Below, in pieces: positions 50,922 through 63,504 of a stretch of DNA of 64,000 nucleotides. The stretch is from positions 28,701,083 to 28,765,082 of the forward strand of contig NC_084671.1 in NCBI RefSeq assembly GCF_028389875.1, in the 5' to 3' direction. Each line of letters begins with the position of its first letter. Positions within the stretch are counted from its first letter, which is position 1. A program made the translations under genes and the position numbers. The notes under the pieces were generated by a model. The model had not been told where the DNA came from, made no database searches, and saw only the letters and a list, made by a program, of their open reading frames with translations. This DNA comes from Rhea pennata. Lineage: Eukaryota > Chordata > Aves > Rheiformes > Rheidae.

Positions 50922-51217
50922 ATACTTATGGAAGTATTTGATGTAGATCTTGGAAGCACCGTTCAAGTCTTGACTGGACTGAAACTTGTGCAGTTCCTTG
51001 GAAGCAACAAATACTAGCCTGATTTAAGGTATAGGGACATTAAGTTAACTTCAGCAAGATTAAAAAAATAAGAAAAAAAAAAAAGGACTGACCCCCCATT
51101 TTATCTGTTTTTTTATATATATTTTTTCAGGTCATTCTGTTTCAAGCATAGTTAGATAATCTCATCATGTAAGTTTTATTAACAGAAAAAGAAAATTAAA
51201 GTGCATAGTTGTCAAAA
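50922..51217 (+). other. Possible orphan terminal exon
   Basis: A strong pyrimidine tract and CCCCAG acceptor end at 50921. A 31-codon open frame then runs to TAG at 51015-51017, and an ATTAAA signal is at 51195-51200. It resembles no protein I recognise. It could be a far-downstream SEPT2 exon, a lncRNA end or chance. Confidence 0.2.
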
Positions 51218-51355
51218 ATGCTGCTTTACTTGTCTGTTTGGTTAATTCTGAGGCTACAGTCACACGACCACTAACATCTATCTACGATTCATTTTTAAAG
51301 CAAATTTAGGGGAATTTGGATGCGATTAAGGTTCTTCTGCAATAGGATGGATTAA

Positions 51356-51368
51356 CCACCAGGGGGCA
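51356..51368 (+). promoter_or_regulatory. Strong CTCF-like motif
   Basis: CCACCAGGGGGCA fits the core CTCF consensus very closely. It stands alone in the SEPT2-FARP2 interval, a sensible place for a boundary or loop anchor between the two genes. Confidence 0.6.
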
Positions 51369-54012
51369 ATGTACAATTGAGTTTAACGTCCATTATTTTC
51401 TCTGCACCTATGGATGAAGACAATACGTGGCACAGTTTGCAGGTTTTGCTTGGACTTTTGTTCATGACAGTATGTGGCTCAACAGCTATCTTTGCTTTTG
51501 CAGCCTGTATGTGTATGCCTTTGACTTTCATACTGTTGATTCAGACGTGCTGCTGGCTCCGGACTGAACCTCCTGGGTAGGAAGAACGTGTTTAGGCAGG
51601 TAAACTTATCAGTCAGAAAGATGCTGCAAAGCAAGTGCCTGCATGAGTGTGTGTGCACAGGTATGAACACGTGTTGTGCTTAATTTGTTTCTTTTAATTG
51701 CCACTTTCACCATGAGAGCTAACTTAAAATACAGATATGGTTGTGAAAGTCAAAGTAGGTGGTTAAAAAAAGAAAAAGAAAGAAAGATCTTTCTGTAAGC
51801 AGACTAGCAGCTTTGACACCATAACTCTGCCATGGAATGAGAGTGCTTTCTGCCAGTTTTCAAAGTAGCTTCATTCAGTTCAGCCGAAGAATATTTATTT
51901 CTCCTGTACCTCCAGGTAAGCATTAACATTAAGTGAACTGCTGTAAAAGAGTGTGATTCCAGAAAGGAACGTGTCTGTTCTTGGCGTTTATACTTTGTGC
52001 TGATCACGTGGATCAAATCTCTGGTTGTCCGACAGTTCCCTTGTCTTGATTTGTTTTGCCTTTCGCACGTGACAGTCCATAGACGAAATTGTATGATTTA
52101 AGTCCCTTCTCTCGCACATTTTTCTACCATTTGGGGTAGGAATGTGTTATGACTAAGAAAAATACCTGAGTGTGGTAGTTCCGGTAGAAACTGGCTTGGT
52201 TTTTCTGCTCGAGATGTGGTATGATGCAACTCTTAGCTGGTTAGGTACAGAATTTGTAACCGCTGAGACAGGCTGAGGAATGATTCAACAAGCCACGTAG
52301 GCTGTTCTCTACTGCGATAGCTGTGTCCAAGGGGAAGCCAGTCCAGAGAACAGACCTATGAGACAAAAGACCTAGTCTTGTGCCTCTGGTTCTGCAGTTA
52401 CCAAACCGCACAGTACTGCAGAGAGCTCTTCTAGAAACTCTTCTTTCGAATCAGGAGTATGACCAGGGAAATCCCTAATTTTCATGACATTCAACACAGC
52501 TTGCAGAACTCCCTAGTGGAAATGAGAATTTTTCCCATGGTGGACTTCTGAGGTGCTCTACACCAGGCCCTAGAAGATTATAGGAAAAAAGAGCGATCAG
52601 CCCGTGAAGAAAGTGTTGGTTAGTCCTACCTGACACTAAGCTTAGGCAGGTGACCATGGGTACTGTGTACAGCAAACTGTGGAGTATCTCAAAGTACTAA
52701 CTGATGGAAAATATGTGTTGGCATTTATAATTCAGTGTCTGCTGCTCAGATACACTTTTTTTTCTAGCAATTTGTTAACTAGTAGTTGTGGTTGGAGAGT
52801 TTTAGGAAAAATAACTTCTGTCATATTGAGAAAAGTATGATCATGCTAATTAGACTTCTCCCTTCACCTCAAGTACAAAGCCCTCTCATTAAAACACAGA
52901 TTCGTATTTTGTTATATTGGCAATATAATGAAATCAGATCCTGTACAGAACTTGGCATCATTAACGCTGGCTAGCAAGGTTTCTCTGGAAACGAACTCAA
53001 CTGATAACAAGATAACCAGGCTAACTTTAGGAAGAACAGAGCAAGAAGTGACTTATCTTGTGGTATTGCCTTCTTCAGTGGAACTTAGGATAAAGCAAGC
53101 TTTAGGAGAATGATCTCACTGTTTGTTTTTGTTTTCACTAACTAGGGAAAGGCCCATTTGTTTTCTAGATCACCTTAAGATTCTGGCAGAGCTAGACTGC
53201 TCAATAGTGTGTCCCAAAAATAACTGTACATCCCTAACGTTATAACAGCACTCTCTGCTAGTCTCACTGGCTCAGTGAAGCTACTCTTGGGTAAGGCCTT
53301 GTCTTTACTAGGAAATTTTTGGCTCGGATTTCCCTGGAAACCCAAATAGCACTAGAGGCAGAACGTGGCCTAATGTATTATGAGAAAACATCCATCCTCT
53401 CTCTCCTCATCAGTTCCCACGGGCGAGTAGTTGTGAAATGACAGTTTCCCAATGTATTTACGAAGTCTTAGAAGCAACTTTGGCAATAGGGAAGTCTGGT
53501 ACCATTTAAAAAGGCTTGCGATGGTTATGGTGTTCTTTGTCCCCCCCTGCCCCACAATGGAGATACGGATTGGATGACATCTTCAACGAACAGCGCTATA
53601 TCTGTAAGAATAACAGCTAAAGAAATTAGTAATAGGATCGTTTTCAATCTTCAGAGTTTCTTTTTGGCATGGTGAAGAACTTGAAAAGGAAAAGGCTTCC
53701 AGATGCCATTTTTCTGGACTAGATAAGAAGTATGCTTTGAAGAACTGATCTTCGTACTGATCTTGATCAAGGGGGTAATTAAAGAAAGAGTTTTAAATCA
53801 TAGTATAGTAAAGGGATAATTTTAATTGTCCCAGTCAGGCCAACAAGAGAATATTATGTAGATTGAGTCACACACTCATTGTCACTTCTAGTATCACAAG
53901 AATAAAATGGTACTTTGTCCTGACACTGCATCCTTCCAGTAGCAACAGATGACTTTCATATGTAATGGAATTACTCCTCGTGTAGCTCTGTTCCCTAAAC
54001 TTTTCCTTCCTG

Positions 54013-54780
54013 GACAAGGGCAAGTGCAGGGTCCTGCACCTAGGGAGAAATAACCCTAGGCACCAGTACAAGCTGGGGGCTGACCTTCTGGGGAGCAGCT
54101 CTGCAGAGAAGGACCTAGGCGTGCTGGTGGATGACAAGCTAACTATGAGCCAGCAATGTGCCCTTGTGGCCAGGAAGGCCGACGGTCTCCTGGGCTGCAT
54201 TAGGAAGAGTGTGGCCAGCAGGTCGAGCAAGGTGATCCCGCCCCTCTCCTCAGCCCTGGGGAGGCCTCATCTCAAGTACTACATCCAGTTCTGGGCTCCC
54301 CAGGACAAGAGAGACATGGAGCTACTGGAGAGAGTCCAGCGCAGGGCTACAAAGATGATCAGAGGGCTGGAGCATCTGCCCTATGAGGAACGGCTGCAAG
54401 AGCTGGGCCTCTTTAGCCTGGGGAAGAGAAGACTGAGGGGGGATCTTATCAATGTGTCTAAGTACGTGAAGGGAGGGTGTCAAGGGGATGGGGACAAACG
54501 CTTTTCAGTTGCCCCATCTGACAGGGCAAGAGGCAATGGGCAGAAGCTGAACCACAGGAAGTTCCACCTGAACGTGAGGAGGAATGTCTTCCCTGTGAGA
54601 GGGACGGAGCACTGGAGCAGGTTGCCCAGAGAGGTTGTGGAGTCTCCTTCTCTGGAGATACTCAAGGCTCGCCTGGATGCAACCCTGTCTAACATGCTGT
54701 AGGTGACCCTGCTTGAGCAGGGAGGTTGGACTAGATGATCTCCAGAGGTCCCTCCTAACCTTCCTGATTCTGATTCTATG
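54013..54780 (+). mobile_element. CR1 LINE 3' end with uninterrupted ORF2 tail
   Basis: The frame is open from 54013 to the TAG at 54700-54702, 229 sense codons, encoding the CR1 ORF2 C-terminus: [59 protein letters not shown] and [14 protein letters not shown] blocks. A short 3' UTR follows, with CTTGAGCAGGGAGG and GGACTAGATGATCTCC, ending in GATTCTGATTCTATG, the CR1 terminal microsatellite. The 5' end is truncated, so it lacks the catalytic polymerase motifs and cannot mobilise itself. The clean frame suggests a younger insertion than the copy at 47.6 kb. Confidence 0.93.
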
Positions 54781-57119
54781 GAGGATTAATATCAGTATCT
54801 ATTTGGCCTCCTTTTATGTTTCAAACTCATTCATCAAGAGCCGTGTCTCTAGCACGTTTTGTGTGTTCCAGTTGCTGAGCCCAGGAAAGCTACTACGTGG
54901 GAGAAGACATCTTTGTCTTTTGTAAAAGACCTAGTCTATAGGCTAGAGGTTCAGCTTGATAAGGCATCTAGGCAGCAATGACTGCCACATATCATCAGTG
55001 TGGATATGTTGTTTGAGCCCTGAAGAACTGGGGAATGAAAATAGGAAAAGGAGAATTCTTAAGGCCAATGGCAAGTAAATTGTTCTCAAAGAAATTCTTC
55101 TGCATCAAGCTAAACGCTTCATGTTATGGTGAAAAGTCTAAATTTTTTGCCTCTGGTAAACAGAAGAAGCTGCTTTTAGAAACAGATGCGCTGGGTATGC
55201 GGACACTTAAACACACAGAACCTTTGGTGCCTTTTCATTACCGGATTGTTTCAGCTCAGTAAATTGCATGTGTTTTGTGCGAGCAATAAAAGTAAGCAAT
55301 ATATAGCGAAGCATAAACAGCAGGGTGTTGACGCTTTAAAGACTTTACCGTATCTGTAATTACTGCTTCCTCTCCTCAACTGCTGCGGTACGTTCCTTTT
55401 AAAGTGATCACATCACATGTGTTCTCCAACTTAGCAAGAGCTACTTCTTTGCACAAGAAAATCTCTGTGCTCTTTCTAAATGTTAAAATAGGTGATTGAA
55501 ACGAAGATTACTCTGAAGTGCCTGCAGTTTGTGGAAGTTTGTGGATGTGGAAGTGTAGTAGCACTTAAGCTGCGAATAAAATTGACTACTCTGTTTTCAC
55601 TGCTGTGTGGAAGTGCAATGCGAAATGGCAGGCAGCGCAGGATACTGGAAAATCCATTTCAGTTATGAAAACACCTGAAGTTACTGGAATCACAAGTGTT
55701 ATTATGAATGCAGTCAACTAAAAAGCTAAGAGTATTTTTACAACCTTTGTAACTTTTGCTTTTTGCATGAAAGAGATTCTTCAGTTGCATTTCAGTTTCT
55801 AAGAAGGATGAACCATGGGACACGTTTTCTAAAACCTTACTTTTATTTTTATTTTAAGAGATGAGAATGTTGCTAATCAAAAATAACTCATTACATTTGT
55901 GATTGAATTTTTTTTTTCCCTTAACCAGGTGGTTGAGAGGCCTAAAGCTGCTCCAGGTTGCAAGGGCTGTTCTGCGTGGATTAGGTGCTTTGTAAACCAA
56001 AAGCCATACGCCTTGCTAATGTTTTGGTTTTGAAAGTGTTGTGGAAAGGTGACGTTCTCAGATACAAGGTGATTCTTAGCATTTGTTGTGCCATTGGCCT
56101 TCTTTCCTTCCCTTTCCCAGAAAACTCCAAGTATATCTCTCATTTCTGTTGCTCTTCTTGCGCTGTAGAAGCTGCTGATTTGTGATCTGCCACCTTGGAA
56201 AGATTTGTGAAAGTCAGTCCTTTTCCGGCAGAGATATTTTCCCGACAGCCCTGTTATCTGTCAGCCCCAGAATCTGCTTTGGGAGTAACGAGTCACCCAG
56301 AGGGTGCAAAAATCCGTTTGGACAGGCAGTGTCTGGCTTTAAAGATTCCTCCTGCGCTGACTTTCCTACAGGATTTGCTTCTCGTCTGTATTATTCAAGG
56401 GACGGTGCTCGCTGGTTCAGCGAGAGGAGGAGGAGGAGGAGTTTCTAATGGCCTTCAGCCCCAGCGCGTGGGTGCAGCGGCCTTGCCTCCTCTCCTTTCC
56501 GTTGCATAGCGCTGCAGCTGTCCCTTTCCCTCTGTATTTCAAGTCTGTATGCACGTGAGAAAACAAGCTACCTCCAGGAAGACCTGGCACGTTCATTATT
56601 CGAAGCAAAGCGGCTCGGTTTGTTATCCAGTCTTGTTACAATTCTCCCCAGCTCGGTGTCATCTGTGCAAATAGGATTTGTCAGGATTTTTGCTTTCCTC
56701 AACAGAAGGCCTATGCTTTTTTGCTCTTCGGTGTGTGTATGTGCGTGTGACTTTTAACCGGTTTTCTCTTTTTTTTGGAGGGGCATTTCCTGATGAGCCA
56801 ACTGCCTTTCAGCTCTGGCAGACAGGCGGTGGCACAAATATGCTCAGAAAGCTTCCAACTCCCTGCACCCTCCTCACGCTAGAAAAAAAATGCCCCTTGT
56901 TTTTGCACGATCCTAATAGCGTCGGGGAGCTAATTAAACAGCGTCTGGGGGGGAAGCAAATGATATTGCGGTCTTGCATGGTGGCAGTACAACAAGCTTG
57001 AAAGCAGGAATCGCTTGATAATTTTTTTTTTAATGTATTATGCCTCCATCTCTTTGCATCTCCCTTTTGCGGAGTCCCGAATCCTTCCGGGAACGCTGTA
57101 GACCAGATCTCGCTTCGGT
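54781..57119. other. SEPT2 to FARP2 intergenic, right part
   Basis: No gene, dispersed repeat or RNA recognised. GC content rises from about 56.2 kb toward the FARP2 island, with a short (GAG) run at 56425-56442. Confidence 0.5.
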
Positions 57120-57784
57120 CACGACATTCACGGGGCCGCCCGGGCAGGAGGAAGAGTAAGCCGAAGGCGTCGTTTTGGTTTGCCGCTCGTTAATGGCATG
57201 GCGCGACACGGCCGCCGGCGGCGTTTGGCGGTGGCTGCTGGCAGTGCGGGGCGCGAGCGGCGGCGGCGGCGGCCGCGAGAGGCATTCCGGCGGCTCGGGT
57301 GGGCGCGGGGCGCCCGGGCACGACGCCTGGATTCGCTGAAGGGTTCGATTCACTTCAGCGTCGCTTTTGTTTTGTTTTTTTGTGTTTATGGAAACAGAGG
57401 CTTTTTGTTTGGTGGGTAATTTTTTTCTTTTTTATGAGTGTAAAGGCTTGGGAATAAGCAAGACGCAACTCTGGCTGCTTTTATATCTGCTGCCTGGCCT
57501 GGTGCTCCAGGCTCTACTGTTTAGGGCTGGGGCCAGTGCAAACATCACCCTGGCAGTGTTCCGCCTGTTAGTAAAGGGGGACGGGGCTATTTAGTATCTG
57601 CCCTCAAAGTCGGCGCTCAGCCCTGCCGCGGCCTCGCAGGCCCCGCGGCGGCGGCCGGGGCCGGGACTCGAACTCGCGGGCGCTCCGCCCGGACGGGCCG
57701 CGGGGCGGGGCGCGCTCCTCAGGCATAGCCCCGCCTCCCTGCGCCGGCAGCCCAATGGAGGCGCGCGACTGGCGGAGTGGGCGG

Positions 57785-57925
57785 GGCTAGTGCGGGGCTG
57801 GCGCCGGCTCCGGGCCAGTGCGCGCGGGCTGCGCGGAGCCGCGCGGGGCCGGGGCGAGCCATGGCCGCCTGAGGCGCGCGCGGGGGACGGCGCCCGGCTC
57901 GCGCGCGCCGGCCCGGCCGTTGGAG
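57785..57925 (+). other. FARP2: Probable FARP2 noncoding exon 1
   Basis: The GC-rich segment lies some 30 bp downstream of the CCAAT and GC boxes and ends in GGAG|GTGAGG, last exon base 57925. Its only ATG, at 57861, opens a three-codon frame. The 5' end is an estimate. Confidence 0.5.
57861..57872 (+). other. Minimal upstream ORF in FARP2 leader
   Basis: ATG GCC GCC TGA encodes only M-A-A. It has G at -3 and G at +4, a strong initiation context. If the transcription start lies upstream of it, it should be recognised by scanning ribosomes and could dampen FARP2 translation. Confidence 0.4.
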
Positions 57926-60900
57926 GTGAGGCGAGGCGCGGCGCGGCGCTCCCCCCCCCCCCCCCTTCCCTCAGCGCCGCTGCGAGCCGCCGCGACGGCC
58001 CCCGCGGGCGGGCCGGCCGCCCCGGCTGCGCGGCGCAGGGCGGTGGCGGGGCCGCGCTGCCCTCGGCGGCGGAGGGATCCCCCGTGGCGGGGGCGGCCTG
58101 GGCGCCCTCCCGCCGGCTCCTGTCTGCGATCTCGGCCCGCAGCGGCTTTTGCAACTCTTCGGGCGCTCGCGAGGAGTTTCTCACGTGGGCGTTTAGCTAG
58201 CGAGGGCTCGCGGCGGGAGGGGAAGGGCCGGAGGAGGGTTAAAAACAGATTTGCCGTCCTCGCTTGCCTCCTTCGGAGCGACGGGCTTAAATAACACCTC
58301 CTTCTTTGGGTAGGAAGTGTTTTTTGGTGTTGCTGGCAGTCTTAAGTCGCTTTGTAACTCTTCTTGTTTAGTTGTGGTGGCGTTCAGACTGGAGAACGAG
58401 GGACTTCTAGGGCCAAAACGGGAGGAAGGTGGATTTTTATTGCGCGTGGTTGCGAAAAGCCTTTACGCTTTGCTGCACGCGTTCGCGTACCTGTTGTTTC
58501 CCGCTTCCCTCGAAATGCTGCCACAGGTGAGATGCGGAAGGGTTGCGCGAATCGCTCTTCGCCGTTGCGGTTGTCACTCTTCCGCAGAGAGCTGATGCCT
58601 TTTTTCTCGTTGAAAAGAGAAAAATCTTCATTCTTGCGTATCTTCAGCGCAAATAGAAGCGAAGAAGATATTCAGGAGTAGCGTCCGTACGGAAGAGTCG
58701 TCGAGCCTGTAGGGAGCAATCTGGTTGCAGGGCTTACGAGCTGGCGGTAACATTCGTACGCGAGGGACTAGTACTGTATCGCTCTGGTAATTTGTCCTAA
58801 TCAGTTAAAGGAGTGCTGTAAACGTAAGCTGGAGTGAGAGCCGCTTGAAGAGGCGTTGGATAGGACGTACAGGGTGCTTGGAGGTGGAGGGGAAGAAATT
58901 AGTAAGCTCAGTTGATTCTTTATTCCTCATACCTATAATTTAAAACTTGGAATTTGAAATTTAGTGTTCTCCTGTCTGAGCAGGTTCTTGAAATGATCTG
59001 GTTTTGAAGCCTCTTGTTTAGGGAATACCCTTACACAGCCTGTGGTTGCTCTGAAGGGTATATCTTTGCCCATCAGTATTTTGATGCTGTTCAGGAGCTC
59101 TGAGCATTCATTCCTTCGATTTCTCAGGGACCAGTGGCGGTCCTTCTCTGCCTTCCCTGTGTATATCCCTCTGTGTCTTTTTGGGGAAGTTTAAGAGCTT
59201 GAGGTCTCCCAACGCATTATGCTTCCAACCACAGAACTACACAGTTACAGGATAGAGCAACAAGACGATTTCGTGGTATAATGAGGGATAGTATTGTAGC
59301 AATCATGCAGAGTTTGGATTTACAAGGATAGCCACTTGCACCCATAAGAGCGTCTTTTGTCCTGATGTGACCGAGGACTCTCTTCTTCCTCTCCTTTTCT
59401 TTTTTTTTTTTTTTTTTTTTTGTACTTGTTGGATGCTTGAAGCATCAGTTGGTGTTGACTTGGCAGTGTGGCTTGGAAATAACATATAGTAATCTTTATG
59501 TGTGGTTTTTACCTAGTAAAAATAGTAAAAGATAAAAGCTTGTGAAAAACTGGTGAACTGAAGGCAATGGTTTTTAGGGACCTGTTTTGAGAGCTAGCCA
59601 AGGAAGCTGCCTTGTCTCCTGCTGAGAGTACTCTCACTGATCCTTCAGGTATCTCACAGTCGGGAAGTCTTCTGGAATTCCTTGTGTGAGGGAGGCATGA
59701 ATTACCCTTTTCATACTTTGCATCAGGGAAATTTGGTTTACTTCAGATTAGTGCTCTGTGTAAACTCTTTACAGGCTAAAGGTGAAGCATCTTAGTGGCC
59801 ACCTCTTAGTCACTGACCAAAAGATACCGTATTCAAGTGAGTTCTCTTGAAAACCTTGGTATCTTGCATAGGCACTTTCTCAGGTATAAGCTGTTTTTTC
59901 AGATTTACTGCTACCTGAAGGTGCTGTCTAGCTTCTGAAAAGTGAATTTATTCCATCAAAGGAAAAGATAAAATTTATTGCATCTTTGAAGCAACTCCAG
60001 AAAGACAAAAAGTACATAGCTACCTGAAGTTTTAAAGCTTTGTTACTGGCTGCTCCTTCAGAATTACTTGTGGCTGAGAGTGATGGTCTTTCTAAAGGAA
60101 ATTATAGGGATAGGCAAACAAACTGAAGGTGGGTGCCTATAAGGAAGATCTTTTTCTTACGACTGTTAATATTGTGGTAACATTGAACTTTGTATTGGTG
60201 ACAATGTAAATGAGACCTTGTTCTGGCTTGCCCAGAGTGGGAAGCTCTCTCTTGCTCATCATTGGATGCTTTCTACGTTCTGCAAGTAGAGCGTCTCTTC
60301 CCAGTGCTTGCAGTTTGACTTGAGCTTTGGGTTGGTTAGTACTGCCCCACACTCTTAGTTTTAGGGGGTGCTGTAGTAGGCCAGCCTGTTTGGGGTTTTT
60401 TAATAATTGTAAAAGCGTTAGTACAACATAGCAGGAAGGAGCTACTTTTGAAATAGAAAGATGCTCACAAATGTTTTGCCAGAAATAAGGAAATTCTTTT
60501 CTGGACAAGTGTGGTTGGTTTCTACATCTTTTATTTTCTGCCTAGACCCTTTTTAGACCTTCAAAATCTCCTGAATATATTCAGGCTGGGGACTGGTCTA
60601 GGGGAAAATATTCTTAGGAGTGTGTCATTAATAAGATGTGAGGCTCTGCCTCCTGTTGAATTCACTTTTCCTGTTAACACCTGTGAGGAAGGATGTTGCC
60701 ATCTGCAGTTTCCATTTGCAATGACTTTGGTTTCTTCTGGCTTGTCACTACAGTGAGTAAAAATACCCAGGAACTTCTAGTTTAGTTTGGAGTTGAATTG
60801 TGTGTCTTGTATGCTTTCCAGAACCAACTAGCTTCAGCTGAAGTGGAAGCTGCAGGAGACACTGTTAAGTCACCTTCTGTCTGTCTGAAGTCTTCTTTTT

Positions 60901-61651
60901 TCTTCTTTTTTCTTTTTGTCTTTTTCCCCACTTCCAACAGCTGCCACTGTTCAAGTCTCTTTTATTCTGAATACGTGAAGTGTCTGTTCCTTCTGGTTGC
61001 TTTTATTCAGACCAGGATGAACGTGTTTATGGAGTGCTAATTGTAAGTGCAGTTCTGTTGCAACTTCAGTTGCTTGAAGTTTCTGAGTAGTAGTAAAAAC
61101 TCAGTATGCTTGTAAGTGAAACAGTCTCAAAGCGATGTTATGAAACCGAGCTCTGGGTTCTTTGCAGATTAGTAGTTAGGGATGTTACCTGTGCAGGTGG
61201 GCCTGCTGATCTTTGTCGTGGTGCTTTTAAAATTTACATTCTAGAAGTTTATCTTTTCTGCTGCGTCCAAGTGGCCACGTGAACCGGGAAAGTACACTGG
61301 AATGGTATGGACGAAGCAAGGTGCGAGGAACAACTTTTTGCTAATTTGTCATTAAGAAAACCAGTAGGTCAGCTAGTAGGCAGTATATTTTTACTTCTTA
61401 GCTTGAGATCGTCCTTCTAATGCTTTTTTTGCTCTGTGTGCCACTGGTAGAAAGATTGACGTTATTTTACTGTGATGACTTTTGAACTGTGCTGCTCAGG
61501 CAGGCCTGTGAAGGACTTGCATGGGTTCTGAGACCGACCTCTAATCAAAGCAAGCTTTTTGGTAGGTGTAATTATCCTACAAAGGCATTTATCTACACTC
61601 CTGCTGAGAAGCTCGTCCCTGTGGAGATCTGCAAGTCCAAAAAAAGGAAAG

Positions 61652-61696
<45 letters not shown>

Positions 61697-63484
61697 GGGA
61701 GGGGGGAGGCTGAAATCCTCTGGACAGCAGATCAGGAAGAAAATGTTTGACCTATTTTGTTTCATGTTCTCTTTGCATGCACAAAGAGTAAAACCTTGGA
61801 AAAAAAGCTCACTAATTTCAAATGACACTTAAGGCTAGCTCCATTTAACTCCACACAGCAAGCTTCCTACCTGCTCAGCACAGGAGAAAGGAATGTTTTC
61901 ATGATTCGCCTTTCTCCTTTTTAGACAAAGCACTTTATTACAAAACAAATGTCTAACGCTTCATTGATTTATTTTTTTTTTGGTTATGTGCCAATGATGT
62001 CCAACTGTCCAAACATGAGTTTCCACATACCTTTCATTGTTCGGATGTAGCGTGGAATTTGGGAAACACAACCAAAAATGTGTGGAGGAACCTATTGGTT
62101 TCGGTGTGCATGTTGTACTGAGAGCTTTGCAAGTTGTTGCCAATTCCTTAATACAAAAGGTGAGCGTAGGGGAGCGGCTGCGTTGGAGGCGCTGTGGGCC
62201 GAGCACGTGCACCTCCTTTTCGAATGGACTCTGCTGCGGTCTGGGGAGAGGTTGCGAGCGCTCCCAGGACGAGAGGGAGCTAGGGAGAAACACACTGAGA
62301 AGCAAGGGCATACAGGGTCTGAGAGCGTTTTGAAACACCCGCAGCTCATCTGCTGTTTGTCAAGTTGTTGGCCACCCTGACTTCGTAGTGCTCTTTCTGT
62401 GTACCCAGCCATTGCAATTTCAGGTATAGCAGGAGTGGTTACGAAAAACTGGAGTGTTGGCATGCTAAAAGAGTCCCTAATTGCTAAAGCTGCCCTTTGA
62501 AGCTGTGGTTTATAGTGTGATTTAGAGCGAGTGAGAGGTGGTGTATTATTCTCTCAGACAGGCTAGCAGCCTGAGGACTGGAAAGCACCGAGTTTGTTCC
62601 CCCTTGTTCCCCCTTTCTGTGTCCCTTTCCTCACACAGCACATGGCATCAAATGTTCGGCCCTGCAGAACTGGGCTAGAGTACAAACAGCAACTTTGATC
62701 TTCCTCCCGCGTCAAATTAAACATTTGCTCTGCTTGCAACAACTGTCACCAACCCATGAAAGTAAGAAGCGTTGCGTAGGGACTGGCCTATTTGAACTAC
62801 AGTACTTTTCAGTAATTGAGATTTTTGCACAGTGACTTAATCTGGGTACGGTGCAGGTTTGCTAATAAGATTAGAACTATTATCTGCTCCAGAAATCTAC
62901 AGCATGAGGGCTCTGAACTGCTGGCTTTGGTTGGAATAGTTACAGCTTTGCATGAGTCATCGTTTTAAGGGATGAAGAAAGTTAGTTGTTCCTGTTATCT
63001 CAGGGTGTGGGCTGACTTCATCGCAGAGTCATTGAATGGTTAGGTGCCATTGAAAGGAAGAGTCCTGCTTTACCCTTGAGTATCTGCTGCAGATGTTTTT
63101 TTTCCTGTGCTGTCACCAGTACTTATTATGGCTTGTTTAGGGAGTGAGATTGGAAGAAAAATTCATCAATCAAGAAGTTTAAAAAGTGCCTGTGTGTAAA
63201 GAGGGAGGGAACATACACGTGGCTGTTTTGAATATCTAGTTTCCTTACTATGTTTTGGAGTAGCTTTCTTTTTCTTTTTTTTTTCTTTTTTTCCCTTGCC
63301 ACTTATATTTCTTTCCAACAGCTGGATTTTTGAGCAGAGTTTGATCAAATTTTACTGGCTTTGATAGTGGGATGAAGAGCATTAAATAAGGACTTCACAT
63401 GTGACTACTCTTCTTTGGATAGCATTTTCTTATGGTCTATCTTTCAGACTGTAATTCTCTGTTTTCTTCTAGGTTTCTTCTTAG
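57926..63484 (+). other. FARP2 intron 1
   Basis: A 5.5-kb intron containing a T run at about 59400-59421 and a (GT)21 microsatellite at 61654-61695. No additional exon or dispersed repeat could be supported. Confidence 0.6.
61654..61695 (+). repeat. (GT)21 microsatellite
   Basis: An uninterrupted dinucleotide run of 42 bp in FARP2 intron 1. Open frames with Val-Cys or Thr-His runs crossing it are artefacts. Confidence 0.97.
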
Positions 63485-63504
63485 ACTTCGCTCACTGTTG
63501 AAAA

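Larger units (their letters stand above)
48651..54012. other. SEPT2 to FARP2 intergenic, middle part
   Basis: No gene recognised. Contains the CTCF-like motif at 51356 and the possible orphan exon at 50922. A 67-codon frame at 51377-51580 has a hydrophobic stretch but no splice or conservation support. Confidence 0.5.
57120..58250. promoter_or_regulatory. CpG island, FARP2 promoter
   Basis: A CpG-rich kilobase with GC boxes (for example about 57,706-57,712 and 57,779-57,787), a CCAAT box at 57751-57755 in plus orientation and an exon-like segment ending in a GTGAGG donor at 57926. FARP2 coding sequence starts 5.5 kb downstream on the same strand, so this is the best candidate for its promoter. 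Confidence 0.7.

Noticed and set aside
51377-51580. 67-codon frame with a hydrophobic segment
   Set aside because: No splice signals, promoter or recognised family; hydrophobic runs arise easily from T-rich sequence.
54480-54695. Minus-strand frame over the CR1 tail
   Set aside because: Shadow of the CR1 ORF2 frame on the plus strand.
57591-58294. 136-197 codon frames in the FARP2 island
   Set aside because: CpG-island artefact; FARP2 coding sequence starts at 63505.
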